64,000 bases of DNA from Gammaproteobacteria bacterium (lineage in GTDB: Bacteria > Pseudomonadota > Gammaproteobacteria > Pseudomonadales > Azotimanducaceae), in NCBI GenBank assembly GCA_007694905.1, contig REEU01000186.1, positions 20,419 to 84,418 of the forward strand, given 5' to 3'. Numbering within the stretch: position 1 is the first letter of the stretch; every line of letters begins with the position of its first letter. Of this stretch, positions 27,317-35,637 are shown piece by piece. The notes beneath the pieces are model-generated. The model was not told where the DNA came from and ran no database searches. It saw only the letters and a list, made by a program, of their open reading frames with translations. A program made the position numbers and the translations under genes.

Positions 27317-28273
27317 TCATGCAAAGCGCCGTTCGGTGCTGCGCGGCGGCGGGCCGAACTGCGGCAAGACGTTATCGCGCAGCAGCGGGCCGCCGCAGTG
27401 GTCGCAGACCACGCTGATCACGAGCCGTGAGCCACACGGGCGGTGGGTGAGCAGCAGGGGCGGGCCCGCTTCGTTCGCGACCCAGCGATCGCCCCAGTCC
27501 ATCAGGGTGAGCATGATGGGATACAAGGCGAGCCCTTTCCCGGTAAGAACGTACTCCAGCCTCCGGGGCCGCTCCTGATAGGTCCGGGTCGCGAAGATCC
27601 CGAGCTCGATCAGACGCTTGAGCCGATCGGAGAGAATGTTGGTTGCCAGCTGCAGGCTGGACCGCATCTCATCGAAGCGCCTGACCCCGAAGAAAGCAAC
27701 GGCGGCCACCTGCGGCGTCCAGCGATCACCCAGCAGCTCCAACAGTTCGCCCGACACCTGCACCTTGCGCGGAGCAGGGCCATCGATGGAGCTGCGTCGG
27801 CGGCGCCTGGGCTCACGGACGATCCAGCTGGCTCCAGGGCCGTCGCAGTAGGACACATCGCGGGCATGGACGGGATCGCCGCAGGTGGCGCAGACCAGCA
27901 CCGGCTCTATGACTTGACCGCAATCGCGGTGCAGCAGCCGCAGCACGGGCTGACCCTCACCAGCCGCCCAGTGTCGTTGCCAGCGCTCACACATCAGCGC
28001 CACGTTGAACAGATCCCGGCCCTTGACCGTGAGTCGGTACTCGAAGCGCCAGTCACGCGCGTCCAGTGCCTGCCGCTCGAGGATGCGATGGGCGACGAGA
28101 TGCTTGAGGCGGTGGGTCAGGGTGCTGCGGGCGAGCCCGAGGCGGCGCTGGAAGTCATCGAAGCGGCGCACGCCGAAGAAAGCCTGCTGTAACAGCATGA
28201 GCACCCAGCGATCCCCGAGAATCTCCAGGGCGTGGGTCACGGAATTGGCGCGAATGTAGGCGGCTTTCATCAT
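27317..28273 (-). CDS. tandem HxlR-type winged-helix regulator with two Cys/His clusters
   Basis: Transcription regulator of 318 aa formed by duplication of one unit. Repeat 1 has an HxlR winged helix (SVTHALEILGDRWVLMLLQQ at 11-30, recognition part ARSTLTHRLKHLV) and repeat 2 a matching one (ELLELLGDRWTPQVAAVAFF at 176-195, ATNILSDRLKRLI). Each is followed by the same pattern H-x2-C-x9-C-x2-C (His115, Cys118, Cys128, Cys131; His277, Cys280, Cys290, Cys293), probably a zinc knuckle. A basic linker (REPRRRRR) joins the halves. Divergent from the ligase gene, 115 nt apart. Likely the local regulator of the module. The ATG at 28273 is followed by a second ATG. Confidence 0.88.
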   Translation of the reverse strand: MMKAAYIRANSVTHALEILGDRWVLMLLQQAFFGVRRFDDFQRRLGLARSTLTHRLKHLVAHRILERQALDARDWRFEYRLTVKGRDLFNVALMCERWQRHWAAGEGQPVLRLLHRDCGQVIEPVLVCATCGDPVHARDVSYCDGPGASWIVREPRRRRRSSIDGPAPRKVQVSGELLELLGDRWTPQVAAVAFFGVRRFDEMRSSLQLATNILSDRLKRLIELGIFATRTYQERPRRLEYVLTGKGLALYPIMLTLMDWGDRWVANEAGPPLLLTHRPCGSRLVISVVCDHCGGPLLRDNVLPQFGPPPRSTERRFA

Positions 28274-28344
28274 GACAGGCGGGATTATCGGGGTGCCGAG
28301 CCGCAGCTTGCAAACCCACAGACCGCTTGCTAGCTTCCAGCGTT

Positions 28345-28369
28345 CGAGTCTCGTTAGACAAGCGACTCG
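28345..28369. promoter_or_regulatory. shared operator-like motif with inverted repeat, regulator/ligase gap
   Basis: Core AGTCTCGTTAGACAAGCG at 28347-28364, inside a perfect 6-bp inverted repeat: CGAGTC (28345-28350) and GACTCG (28364-28369) with 13 nt between. It lies 20 nt upstream of the ligase ATG and 72 nt upstream of the regulator ATG, so it could serve both genes, including autoregulation. Confidence 0.6.
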
Positions 28370-28388
28370 CAATCGGGCGGAGGGGACG

Positions 28389-30083
28389 ATGGCAGCAACC
28401 CGAGAGGAACGCATCCGTACGTTCACCGAACGCGGCTTCTGGACCGGGGAGACGCTCGATGATCTGCTGGGGGCGGCGGTGCGCGCACATCCCGAGCGCC
28501 TCGCCCTGGCCGACCAACCCAATCGGGACGCACTGTTCGGCGGCACCCCACAGCGACTCAGCTACGGCGAACTCGAGCGCCACGTCAGCGCCTGGACCGA
28601 GGTCCTCGAACAGCAGGGCATCGGTGCCGGGGACGTGCTGGTGGCCCAACTTCCGAACATCACCGAATTCGTTCTGGTCTATCTGGCGGTGGCGCGGATC
28701 GGCGCCGTCATCAGCCCGCTGCCGGTGCAATATGGTGCCCATGAACTGCGAATGGTGAGCCGCGAGCTGCCCGCGAAAGCCTATCTCAGCATCACGCAGG
28801 TCGGCGGACAGGCCTACGGCAATCATGCCATGGGCGCCGACATCGCCTTTCCGAAACGCCTGTTCCTGGGAGGCGAAGCGCCGCAGGGCGGGCAGCCCGT
28901 GGACCCGGCATTCGCTGCGGCGCTGGCCGCACCGCGCGCCCCTGACGGCAAAAAGGGCGGCAAGAAAGGCGACGCCAACGATGTCTTCACGGTGTGCTGG
29001 ACGTCCGGCACCACCGGGACGCCGAAAGGCGTGCCGCGAACCCAGAATCAGTGGGCCGCCATTTCCTGGGCCACCTTCGACGCGGCGGAGTTGCGTGACG
29101 GCGACGTGCTGCTGAATCCGTTTCCGTTCGTGAACATGGCCAGCATCGGCGGCTTTCTGTTCAACTGGCTGCGCTGCGCGGCGACGCTGGTCCTGCATCA
29201 TCCGCTGGATCTGCCCGTGTTCTTGCAGCAGATCGCGGCAGAGGGCAGCAGCTTCACCATTGCGCCGCCGGCACTGCTGAACATGCTGCTGAAACAGGAA
29301 TCCCTGCTGGCCCAGGTCGATCTCAGCCGGCTGCGCGCCATCGGTTCCGGCTCCGCGCCGCTGTCCCCCTGGATGGTTCGCGGGTTCGCTGAGCAGCATG
29401 GCATCGACATCATCAATCTATTCGGCTCCAACGAAGGCATCTCCCTGGCAGCCGGTCCCCGGGAGATTCCCGATCCGGAGCAACGCGCGACGCTGTTTCC
29501 ACGTTTCGGCGCACGGGATCTCGAGTGGTCGAACCGGGTGGCAGCAATGATCGAGACCCGCCTTGTGGACACCGAAACCGGGGCTGAGATCACCGCTGTC
29601 GACAGCCCGGGAGAGCTGCAGGTCCGTGGCGCGACGCTGTTCGACGGCTACCTCGGAGACACCGCGGACAATGACGCGGCTTTCGCGGAGGACGGCTGGT
29701 TCCGGACAGGCGACCTGTTCGAGATCACCGGCAGCGGTGATCCGCCTGAGTATTATCGCTTCGTGGGGCGCTGCAAGGACATCATCGTCCGCGGTGGCTA
29801 CAACATTTCCCCGGACGAACTCGATACGTTGCTGGCATCGCATCCGAAGCTCGTAGAGGCTGCCTGCGTCGGGTATCCGGACGATGTGCTCGGCGAAAAA
29901 GTGTGCGTGTACGTAGTCCCCAGGCCTGATGCAGAGGTGACGCTAGCCGACATCACCGGCTTTCTCGAGGAACAGGGCATTGCCCGATTCAAACTGCCGG
30001 AGCGGCTCGAAGTCATCGACAGGCTGCCGCGCAATGCCCTTGCCAAGGTGGTCCGTGGCGAGTTGCGCCAGCGCCTCGACTGA
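28389..30083 (+). CDS. AMP-dependent acyl-CoA synthetase/ligase family protein
   Basis: Class I adenylate-forming enzyme, 564 aa, expected to activate a carboxylic acid as acyl-AMP and then CoA thioester. The P-loop TSGTTGTPKG is at 205-214, the adenine motif NLFGSNEG follows, then GWFRTGDLFE and the hinge segment GRCKDIIVRGGYNISPDELD. The catalytic lysine is Lys553 in NALAKVVRGEL. The general architecture is closest to aryl or medium-chain acid ligases; the substrate cannot be read from the sequence. A lysine/glycine-rich insert (GKKGGKKGD, about 187-195) precedes the P-loop. Start fixed by GGAGGGG just upstream. Convergent with the thiolase gene. Confidence 0.88.
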   Translation: MAATREERIRTFTERGFWTGETLDDLLGAAVRAHPERLALADQPNRDALFGGTPQRLSYGELERHVSAWTEVLEQQGIGAGDVLVAQLPNITEFVLVYLAVARIGAVISPLPVQYGAHELRMVSRELPAKAYLSITQVGGQAYGNHAMGADIAFPKRLFLGGEAPQGGQPVDPAFAAALAAPRAPDGKKGGKKGDANDVFTVCWTSGTTGTPKGVPRTQNQWAAISWATFDAAELRDGDVLLNPFPFVNMASIGGFLFNWLRCAATLVLHHPLDLPVFLQQIAAEGSSFTIAPPALLNMLLKQESLLAQVDLSRLRAIGSGSAPLSPWMVRGFAEQHGIDIINLFGSNEGISLAAGPREIPDPEQRATLFPRFGARDLEWSNRVAAMIETRLVDTETGAEITAVDSPGELQVRGATLFDGYLGDTADNDAAFAEDGWFRTGDLFEITGSGDPPEYYRFVGRCKDIIVRGGYNISPDELDTLLASHPKLVEAACVGYPDDVLGEKVCVYVVPRPDAEVTLADITGFLEEQGIARFKLPERLEVIDRLPRNALAKVVRGELRQRLD

Positions 30084-30111
30084 GAAGCGCCGTCGCGACC
30101 GCGCGGCGTCG

Positions 30112-31347
30112 TCAGACCCCGACGATCAAACAGGCGTTCGCCGTACCCGAACCGCCGACGTTATAGGTTGCGACCGTCCGTGCGTCATCCACCTGCGTAT
30201 CGCCTGCCTGGCCGCTGGTCTGGCGATAGGCGTCGAGCACCATGCGTACGCCCGTGGCACCCACCGGATGGCCGAGGCCGATCAGCCCTCCGGAAGGATT
30301 GACCGGCACACTGCCATCGAAGTCGATGCGGCCGTCTTCCACCGCCTTCCAGCCTTCTCCCGGAGCGGTCATGCCGAAATGCTCGATGGCCATGTATTCG
30401 GTTACCGAGAAGCAGTCGTGGGTCTCGATGGCGTCGAGGTCCTCCGGACCGCGCAGCCCGGCACGGCCATAAGCATCCGTGATGGCCTTGCGTACCCAAG
30501 GGAAGATGTAGCCGCCATCCGCGGCACTGCGTTCGAGTTTGGTCGCCATCAGCAGCGGGGCGGTGGTGTGACCCCAGCCCTTGATGCGCGGAATCGCATC
30601 CAGGCTCAAGCCCCGTTCCTGGGCATAGGCCTCGGCTCGCTCGCGCGACGCCAGGAACAGCACGGCCGCGCCGTCCGTGACCTGGCCGCAATCACTCTTG
30701 CGCATCCAGCCTTCGATAACCGGATTCGACTCGTCGTCATCCCGGGAGAAGCTGGCATCGGTCAGGCTCCAGGCGCGGGTCTGAGCCAGGGGGTTGCGCT
30801 TGGCATTCGCGAAGTTGATACGCGAAATGGCTGCCAGGTGGGCGGGGTCGAGACCATAGCGACGGTCGTACTCCTCCGCCAGGTCCGAGAACATCGCGGG
30901 CCAGAGATAGCGGGCGCCCTGCGCCTCGCGACCCGTCCAGGCCGCGGCACCGAGGTGCTCCGCCGCAGTCTGTCCGGGGACGTTGCGCATCATCTCCACC
31001 CCTACGACACCCACCAGATCGTAGTGACCCGCTAGGATGTCGGTCATGGCCGCGAGCACGGCCATGGACCCGGAGGCGCAAGCTGCCTCGTGCCGACTGC
31101 TCGGCTTGCCTTCGAAGCCGGGGTGCACATGTCCCATCATGCCGCCGAGCAGGCCCTGGCCGCAGAACAGTTCAGCGGCGAAGTTGCCGACATGCACCGC
31201 ATCGACAGCGGCGGCCTCAAGATGCGCGCTCGCGAGCGCCGCCGCCGTGGTTTCGCTGATGAGATCGAACAGCGCTTTGTTGTTGCGGGTCCAATTGGCG
31301 GCAAAGTCGCTCTGGGCACCGCCCAGGATATAGACCGGTTCAGCCAT
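30112..31347 (-). CDS. thiolase family protein (acetyl-CoA acetyltransferase-like)
   Basis: Predicted to cleave or form a beta-ketoacyl-CoA. The 411-aa product has the nucleophile Cys90 in HEAACASGSMAV, the ETHDCFSVTEY segment that carries the HDCF-type motif of the SCP-x branch, the C-terminal histidine in GGLIGLGHPVGATG and the closing YNVGGSGTANACLI. The SCP-x-like features suggest chain or ring degradation and not PHB synthesis. Starts at 31347 after GAGGGTG. Divergent from the oxygenase gene, 127 nt apart, with the shared motif between them. Confidence 0.88.
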   Translation of the reverse strand: MAEPVYILGGAQSDFAANWTRNNKALFDLISETTAAALASAHLEAAAVDAVHVGNFAAELFCGQGLLGGMMGHVHPGFEGKPSSRHEAACASGSMAVLAAMTDILAGHYDLVGVVGVEMMRNVPGQTAAEHLGAAAWTGREAQGARYLWPAMFSDLAEEYDRRYGLDPAHLAAISRINFANAKRNPLAQTRAWSLTDASFSRDDDESNPVIEGWMRKSDCGQVTDGAAVLFLASRERAEAYAQERGLSLDAIPRIKGWGHTTAPLLMATKLERSAADGGYIFPWVRKAITDAYGRAGLRGPEDLDAIETHDCFSVTEYMAIEHFGMTAPGEGWKAVEDGRIDFDGSVPVNPSGGLIGLGHPVGATGVRMVLDAYRQTSGQAGDTQVDDARTVATYNVGGSGTANACLIVGV

Positions 31348-31425
31348 GGCATCACCCTCAAATGGTCGACTCAGCGGCGCGTCCACTTTCGCACCGGTAC
31401 GGACTCCGCTAGTCTTGCGCGAAAG

Positions 31426-31443
31426 AGTTCGTTTATGCAAGCG
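31426..31443. promoter_or_regulatory. shared operator-like motif, thiolase/oxygenase gap
   Basis: AGTTCGTTTATGCAAGCG, matching the copies at 27216 and 28347 (TCGTT, then A, then CAA and GCG shared, with one T gained). It lies 32 nt upstream of the oxygenase ATG and 79 nt upstream of the thiolase ATG. Confidence 0.55.
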
Positions 31444-31474
31444 ATCAGCCCCCGTGACCATGGAGCGATGTCCG

Positions 31475-32941
31475 ATGCCTAAGATCCGCGTCAACACGGT
31501 CCCGCACACCCTTGGCGAAAGCGACCACCCCTACCTCACGGGCGCCTGGACGCCGGTATTCGATGAATACGATGCGGACGACCTCGAGGTGATCGGCGAG
31601 ATCCCGCGGGACATCGACGGCATCTACTTCCGCAATACCGAGAATCCCGTCCACGATGCCATCGGCCTTTATCATCCCTTCGACGGCGACGGGATGATCC
31701 ACGCCATGACGTTCCAGGACGGACGCGCCCGCTACTGCAACCGCTTCGTGCGCACCCGCGCATTCGAGACCGAGCAGGAAGCCGGTCACGCGCTCTGGGC
31801 GGGCATCGCCGAGGACCCGCGTCGCTCGCTCCGTCCAGGCTGGGGGGCTCATGGTGGACTGAAGGATTCCTCGTCCACCGACGTGGTTGTGCATGCAGGC
31901 AAGGTGCTGAGCACGTTCTATCAGTGCGGCGAGGGCTATCGGCTCGACCCGCATACGCTGGAAACCCTGGGCACCGAGGCCTGGACGCCGCTGGACGGCA
32001 TTTCCGCACACCCTAAGGTGGACGAGGCCACGGGCGAGCTGCTGTTCTTCAACTACTCCACCCACGCCCCCTACATGCACTACGGCGTCGTCGGCCCGGA
32101 CAACCGCCTTGCCCATTACGTGCCGATTCCCTTGCCGGGACCGCGGCTGCCCCACGACATGGCGTTCACCCGCAACTACAGCATTCTTGCGGACCTGCCG
32201 CTGTTCTGGGATCCGAAGCTGCTCGCGAAGGGCTTTCACGCCAACCGCTTCTATCCGGACCTGCCCACCCGCTTCGCCATCCTGCCGCGATACGGCGGGC
32301 CTGAGTCGATCCGCTGGTTCGAGGCGGAACCGACATTCGTGCTGCATTGGATGAACGCCTATGAGGAGGGCGACGAGATCGTTCTCGACGGCTACTTCCA
32401 GGAAAATCCTTCGCCCGCACCACTGCCCTTCGAGCACCGGGATCCCCGCATGGCCAAGCTGATGGCCTACGTGGACGAGCACTCGTTCAAGTCCAGACTG
32501 CACCGCTGGCGCTTCAACCTGAAGACCGGAGCCGTGAAGGAGACCCACCTGGACGATCGCGTTCTGGAATTCGGCAGCTTCAATCAATCCACTGCCGGCA
32601 CACGGGGGCGTTACCTCTACTCTACAACCACCGAGCCGGGCTGGTTCCTGTTCGACGGCATCGTGAAGCACGATTTGGACAGCGGCCGCAGCTGGTCGCT
32701 GCCTTTCGGGGAGGGTCGCTACGGAAGTGAAGCGCCGTTCGCGCCTCGCATCGGCGCCGTGGCGGAGGACGACGGTTACCTGGTGACGTTCATCACCGAT
32801 CTGGTGGCCGATCGGTCAGAGTGCGTGCTGCTCGACGCCGGAGACATCGAAGCGGGCCCGGTCTGTCGGATCCTGCTGCCGCACAGGATCTCTAGCGGCA
32901 CCCATGCCACCTGGGCACCGGGCAGCGCCGTCAGGGGTTGA
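31475..32941 (+). CDS. carotenoid/stilbene cleavage oxygenase (RPE65 family)
   Basis: Non-heme iron dioxygenase expected to split a conjugated C=C bond (carotenoid, apocarotenoid or lignin-derived stilbene) into carbonyl products. The 488-aa protein has the four iron-ligand histidines in order: His179 (SAHPKVD), His227 (RLPHDMAFT), His291 (FVLHWMNAY) and His477 (SGTHATWAP). The N-terminal GIYFRNTENPVHD and the HPFDGDGMIHAM blade are also typical. The start at 31475 follows GGAG by 9 nt. Its end overlaps the LysM gene, on the other strand, by 11 nt. Substrate is inferred only from the family. Confidence 0.9.
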   Translation: MPKIRVNTVPHTLGESDHPYLTGAWTPVFDEYDADDLEVIGEIPRDIDGIYFRNTENPVHDAIGLYHPFDGDGMIHAMTFQDGRARYCNRFVRTRAFETEQEAGHALWAGIAEDPRRSLRPGWGAHGGLKDSSSTDVVVHAGKVLSTFYQCGEGYRLDPHTLETLGTEAWTPLDGISAHPKVDEATGELLFFNYSTHAPYMHYGVVGPDNRLAHYVPIPLPGPRLPHDMAFTRNYSILADLPLFWDPKLLAKGFHANRFYPDLPTRFAILPRYGGPESIRWFEAEPTFVLHWMNAYEEGDEIVLDGYFQENPSPAPLPFEHRDPRMAKLMAYVDEHSFKSRLHRWRFNLKTGAVKETHLDDRVLEFGSFNQSTAGTRGRYLYSTTTEPGWFLFDGIVKHDLDSGRSWSLPFGEGRYGSEAPFAPRIGAVAEDDGYLVTFITDLVADRSECVLLDAGDIEAGPVCRILLPHRISSGTHATWAPGSAVRG

Positions 32942-34037
32942 GCACCTCGTCGAGCACGGCCAGCGGGCGCCGGGACTCGAGCACCAGCCCGTAGGCCACC
33001 CGGTCGAAGACCCGGAACACCATCAGCAGTCCAGCCTCCTCGCTGGGCAGGCGGATGGACTCGTTGCGCTCTCGGTCGCGGACCACCGCGCCCTGTTGCC
33101 AGATGGACAGCACATTCCCCGGAACGAGGCCTTCGCGCTCGCCCACATTCAGCACCACCACGGAGAGGTTGCCCACCTGGGTGACGCCGCCGAGAACCTT
33201 GATGATGCGTCCCCGGATGTTGCCGTCCGGCGCGCTAGGGAAGAAACGCGGCTCAAGAGGCCGAGCCTCCATGGGCAGGATGCGATCACCGATGCGGATG
33301 TCCTCCCGCGAACTGGTGACCAGCAGGGTGGCGATGTCCCGCTCTACTGAGGTGACTCGCCCGGCGCCGATCTCCTCGGCTTCGAGCCCGAGCAGCTCTC
33401 CGCTGTCAGGATCGATGAGGTTCGTGGCACGACGCACGACCGCGTAGCTGTCGCCGGCGCTGCCCAATTCCCGCCCACGAACATACATGCGGTCACCGGC
33501 CCCGGTCAGCAGCCGGCCGGAATCGCCCTGGACCACGTACGGCGCGTTCTCCAATTCCCGCGGACGCACCACCCGGTTGGCAGACAGGAATGGCCCGACG
33601 GCCTCGAGGTCAATGGTCGGGATCGCGGTGACGATGGGTTCGTAGCGAATCCGGGGCTCGAGCCGGACGGTATCATCGGGCACCATCCGGACGGTGCGGG
33701 ACGGGTCGCCACGCTCCAGCACCAGCGCCGGCTCGCCGTCGATCCACCGCAGGCGGATCACGTCACCGGGATAGATGAGGTGGGGGTTCTCGATTTCGGG
33801 ATTGACCCGCCAGATCTCGGGCCAGAGCCAGGGCTCAGTGAGAAAGCGCCCGGAGATGTCCCACAGCGTATCGCCCCGCTGGACGATGTAGACGCCGGGC
33901 TGATCTTCGCGGACCTGAGCCTCCACGGCCAACGGCGCGGCGAGGACCAGCAGTAACAGCAAGGCGCCTGCACCGCTCAGGGAGCCGGAACGCCAGCCCG
34001 GGCAAAGTGCCGTCATGCGGCACAGCATTTTCCTCAT
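32931..34037 (-). CDS. LysM-domain exported protein (TsaP-like)
   Basis: Exported 368-aa protein with an N-terminal signal or anchor (GALLLLLVLAAPLAVEAQ), one LysM peptidoglycan-binding domain (YIVQRGDTLWDISGRFLTEP to YPGDVIRLRW) and a beta-rich C-terminal part. In Pseudomonas the homologue at this position beside def (PA0020) is TsaP, which anchors the type IV pilus secretin to peptidoglycan. Identity as TsaP is inferred from architecture and position. The ATG at 34037 or a later one at 34016 are possible. Divergent from def. Confidence 0.85.
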   Translation of the reverse strand: MRKMLCRMTALCPGWRSGSLSGAGALLLLLVLAAPLAVEAQVREDQPGVYIVQRGDTLWDISGRFLTEPWLWPEIWRVNPEIENPHLIYPGDVIRLRWIDGEPALVLERGDPSRTVRMVPDDTVRLEPRIRYEPIVTAIPTIDLEAVGPFLSANRVVRPRELENAPYVVQGDSGRLLTGAGDRMYVRGRELGSAGDSYAVVRRATNLIDPDSGELLGLEAEEIGAGRVTSVERDIATLLVTSSREDIRIGDRILPMEARPLEPRFFPSAPDGNIRGRIIKVLGGVTQVGNLSVVVLNVGEREGLVPGNVLSIWQQGAVVRDRERNESIRLPSEEAGLLMVFRVFDRVAYGLVLESRRPLAVLDEVLNP

Positions 34038-34180
34038 GACCCCGATCCCCGTATCATCGCCCGCTACGTGCCAGCTGTCGGCAGCACCCGCTGAGGCGTT
34101 CGCCCGAGGTTGCAAAACCCTTAGCTGACACCATTTTAGCAACAGAATTTCCACTAGAACCAAAGATAGTTCACGTTCCC

Positions 34181-34684
34181 ATGGCGCGCCTCGAGATTCT
34201 AGAATTTCCTGATCCCAGGCTTCGCACCCGGGCTGCACCCGTGGGCGAGGTGGATGCCTCCATCCAGCAGCTGGTGGATGACATGCTCGAAACCATGTAT
34301 GACGCCGAGGGGATCGGACTCGCCGCCACCCAGGTCGATGTTCACAAGCGGGTGGTAGTGATGGATATTTCCGAAGCCCGCGACGAACCGCGGGTCCTTA
34401 TCAATCCGGAGATCGAGTTGCTCGGCGGCAGCGTGGACAGCCAGGAGGGCTGCCTGTCGGTGCCCGGCTACTATGAATCCGTCGATCGCAACGAGCGCAT
34501 CCGTCTGCGCGCGCTGGACCGGGACGGCACACCCTACGAGCTCGAAGCGGAAGGGCTCCTGGCGGTCTGCATCCAGCATGAGTGCGACCACCTCCTCGGC
34601 AAGCTGTTTGTCGACTATCTCTCCGGCCTGAAGCGGCAACGCATTCGCAAAAAGCTGGGAAAACGGCATCGCCAGAGCGCGTGA
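34181..34684 (+). CDS. def: peptide deformylase
   Basis: Removes the formyl group from the N-terminal methionine of new proteins, using Fe2+ or another metal. All three motifs are intact in the 167-aa product: GIGLAATQV (44-52), EGCLSVPG with ligand Cys91, and QHECDHL with ligands His133 and His137. First gene of the def-fmt-rsmB-trkA-trkH run; its stop overlaps the fmt GTG start. Confidence 0.97.
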   Translation: MARLEILEFPDPRLRTRAAPVGEVDASIQQLVDDMLETMYDAEGIGLAATQVDVHKRVVVMDISEARDEPRVLINPEIELLGGSVDSQEGCLSVPGYYESVDRNERIRLRALDRDGTPYELEAEGLLAVCIQHECDHLLGKLFVDYLSGLKRQRIRKKLGKRHRQSA

Positions 34685-35637
34685 GCACATCGCCGCATCG
34701 CATCGTCTTCGCCGGAACGCCTACGTTCGCAGCCAACATCCTCGACAGGATGCTGGCCGCCGGTCTGCCCCTGTGCGGCGTGCTCACCCAGCCGGATCGA
34801 CCCGCCGGGCGGGGTCGCAAGCTGACCGCTTCGCCGGTGAAGCAGCGCGCGCTGGAGGCCGATCTGCCGATTCAGCAGCCCGCCTCGCTGCGGGGACCCG
34901 ACGCCCAGACAGCGCTTGCGACCCTGGAACCGGACGTCCTGGTGGTCGCGGCCTATGGCCTGATCCTGCCGCAGGCGGTGCTGGAACTCCCCGAACATGG
35001 TTGCCTCAATGTGCACGCCTCACTGCTGCCTCGCTGGCGCGGGGCCGCGCCGGTCGAGCGCGCGATCATGGCAGGCGACACGGACACCGGTGTGTGCATC
35101 ATGCAGATGGATGCGGGCCTGGACACCGGTCCGGTTCGACTGGCCAGGACCCGAAGCATCGGAGCGCTCGAGACCGGTGGCGAGCTCGAGTCCGCCCTGG
35201 CATCACTCGGCGCGGAGGCGCTGCTCGATGTCCTGGCGGATCTGGCACAGCATCCCACCGTGCCGCAGCCGGACACCGGCGCAACCTACGCCAGCAAACT
35301 CACCCGGGAGGACGCCAGGATCGACTTCGCCGACCCTGCCAGTGAGGTCGGACGCCGGATCCGCGCCATGAACCCGAGCAAACCGGTGGCCGTGATCCGG
35401 GACGGGATCCGGGTCCAACTGCTGCGCGCCATTGGTATGGACACCCCCTGCGATGCGGCAGCCGGCACCGTCGTGGCTATCCAGGCCGAAGGCCTCGACG
35501 TGGCCTGTGGCGAAGGCATGCTGCGCATCCTCGAAGCGCGCGTGCTGCGGGGCAAGAGCAGCGTGATGGACGCGGCGACCCTGGCCCGGACCCAGGCCGA
35601 TCTGCTGCATGAAGGGGCACAGCTTGAGCCCGCCTGA
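34681..35637 (+). CDS. fmt: methionyl-tRNA formyltransferase
   Basis: Formylates initiator Met-tRNA with 10-formyl-THF. The 318-aa product begins [15 protein letters not shown], with the tetrahydrofolate-binding [15 protein letters not shown] and the [13 protein letters not shown] segment, then the C-terminal tRNA-binding domain. Starts with GTG in a GTGA overlap with the def stop, so initiation is coupled. This pairs the enzymes that add and remove the formyl group. Confidence 0.96.
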   Translation: MSTSPHRIVFAGTPTFAANILDRMLAAGLPLCGVLTQPDRPAGRGRKLTASPVKQRALEADLPIQQPASLRGPDAQTALATLEPDVLVVAAYGLILPQAVLELPEHGCLNVHASLLPRWRGAAPVERAIMAGDTDTGVCIMQMDAGLDTGPVRLARTRSIGALETGGELESALASLGAEALLDVLADLAQHPTVPQPDTGATYASKLTREDARIDFADPASEVGRRIRAMNPSKPVAVIRDGIRVQLLRAIGMDTPCDAAAGTVVAIQAEGLDVACGEGMLRILEARVLRGKSSVMDAATLARTQADLLHEGAQLEPA

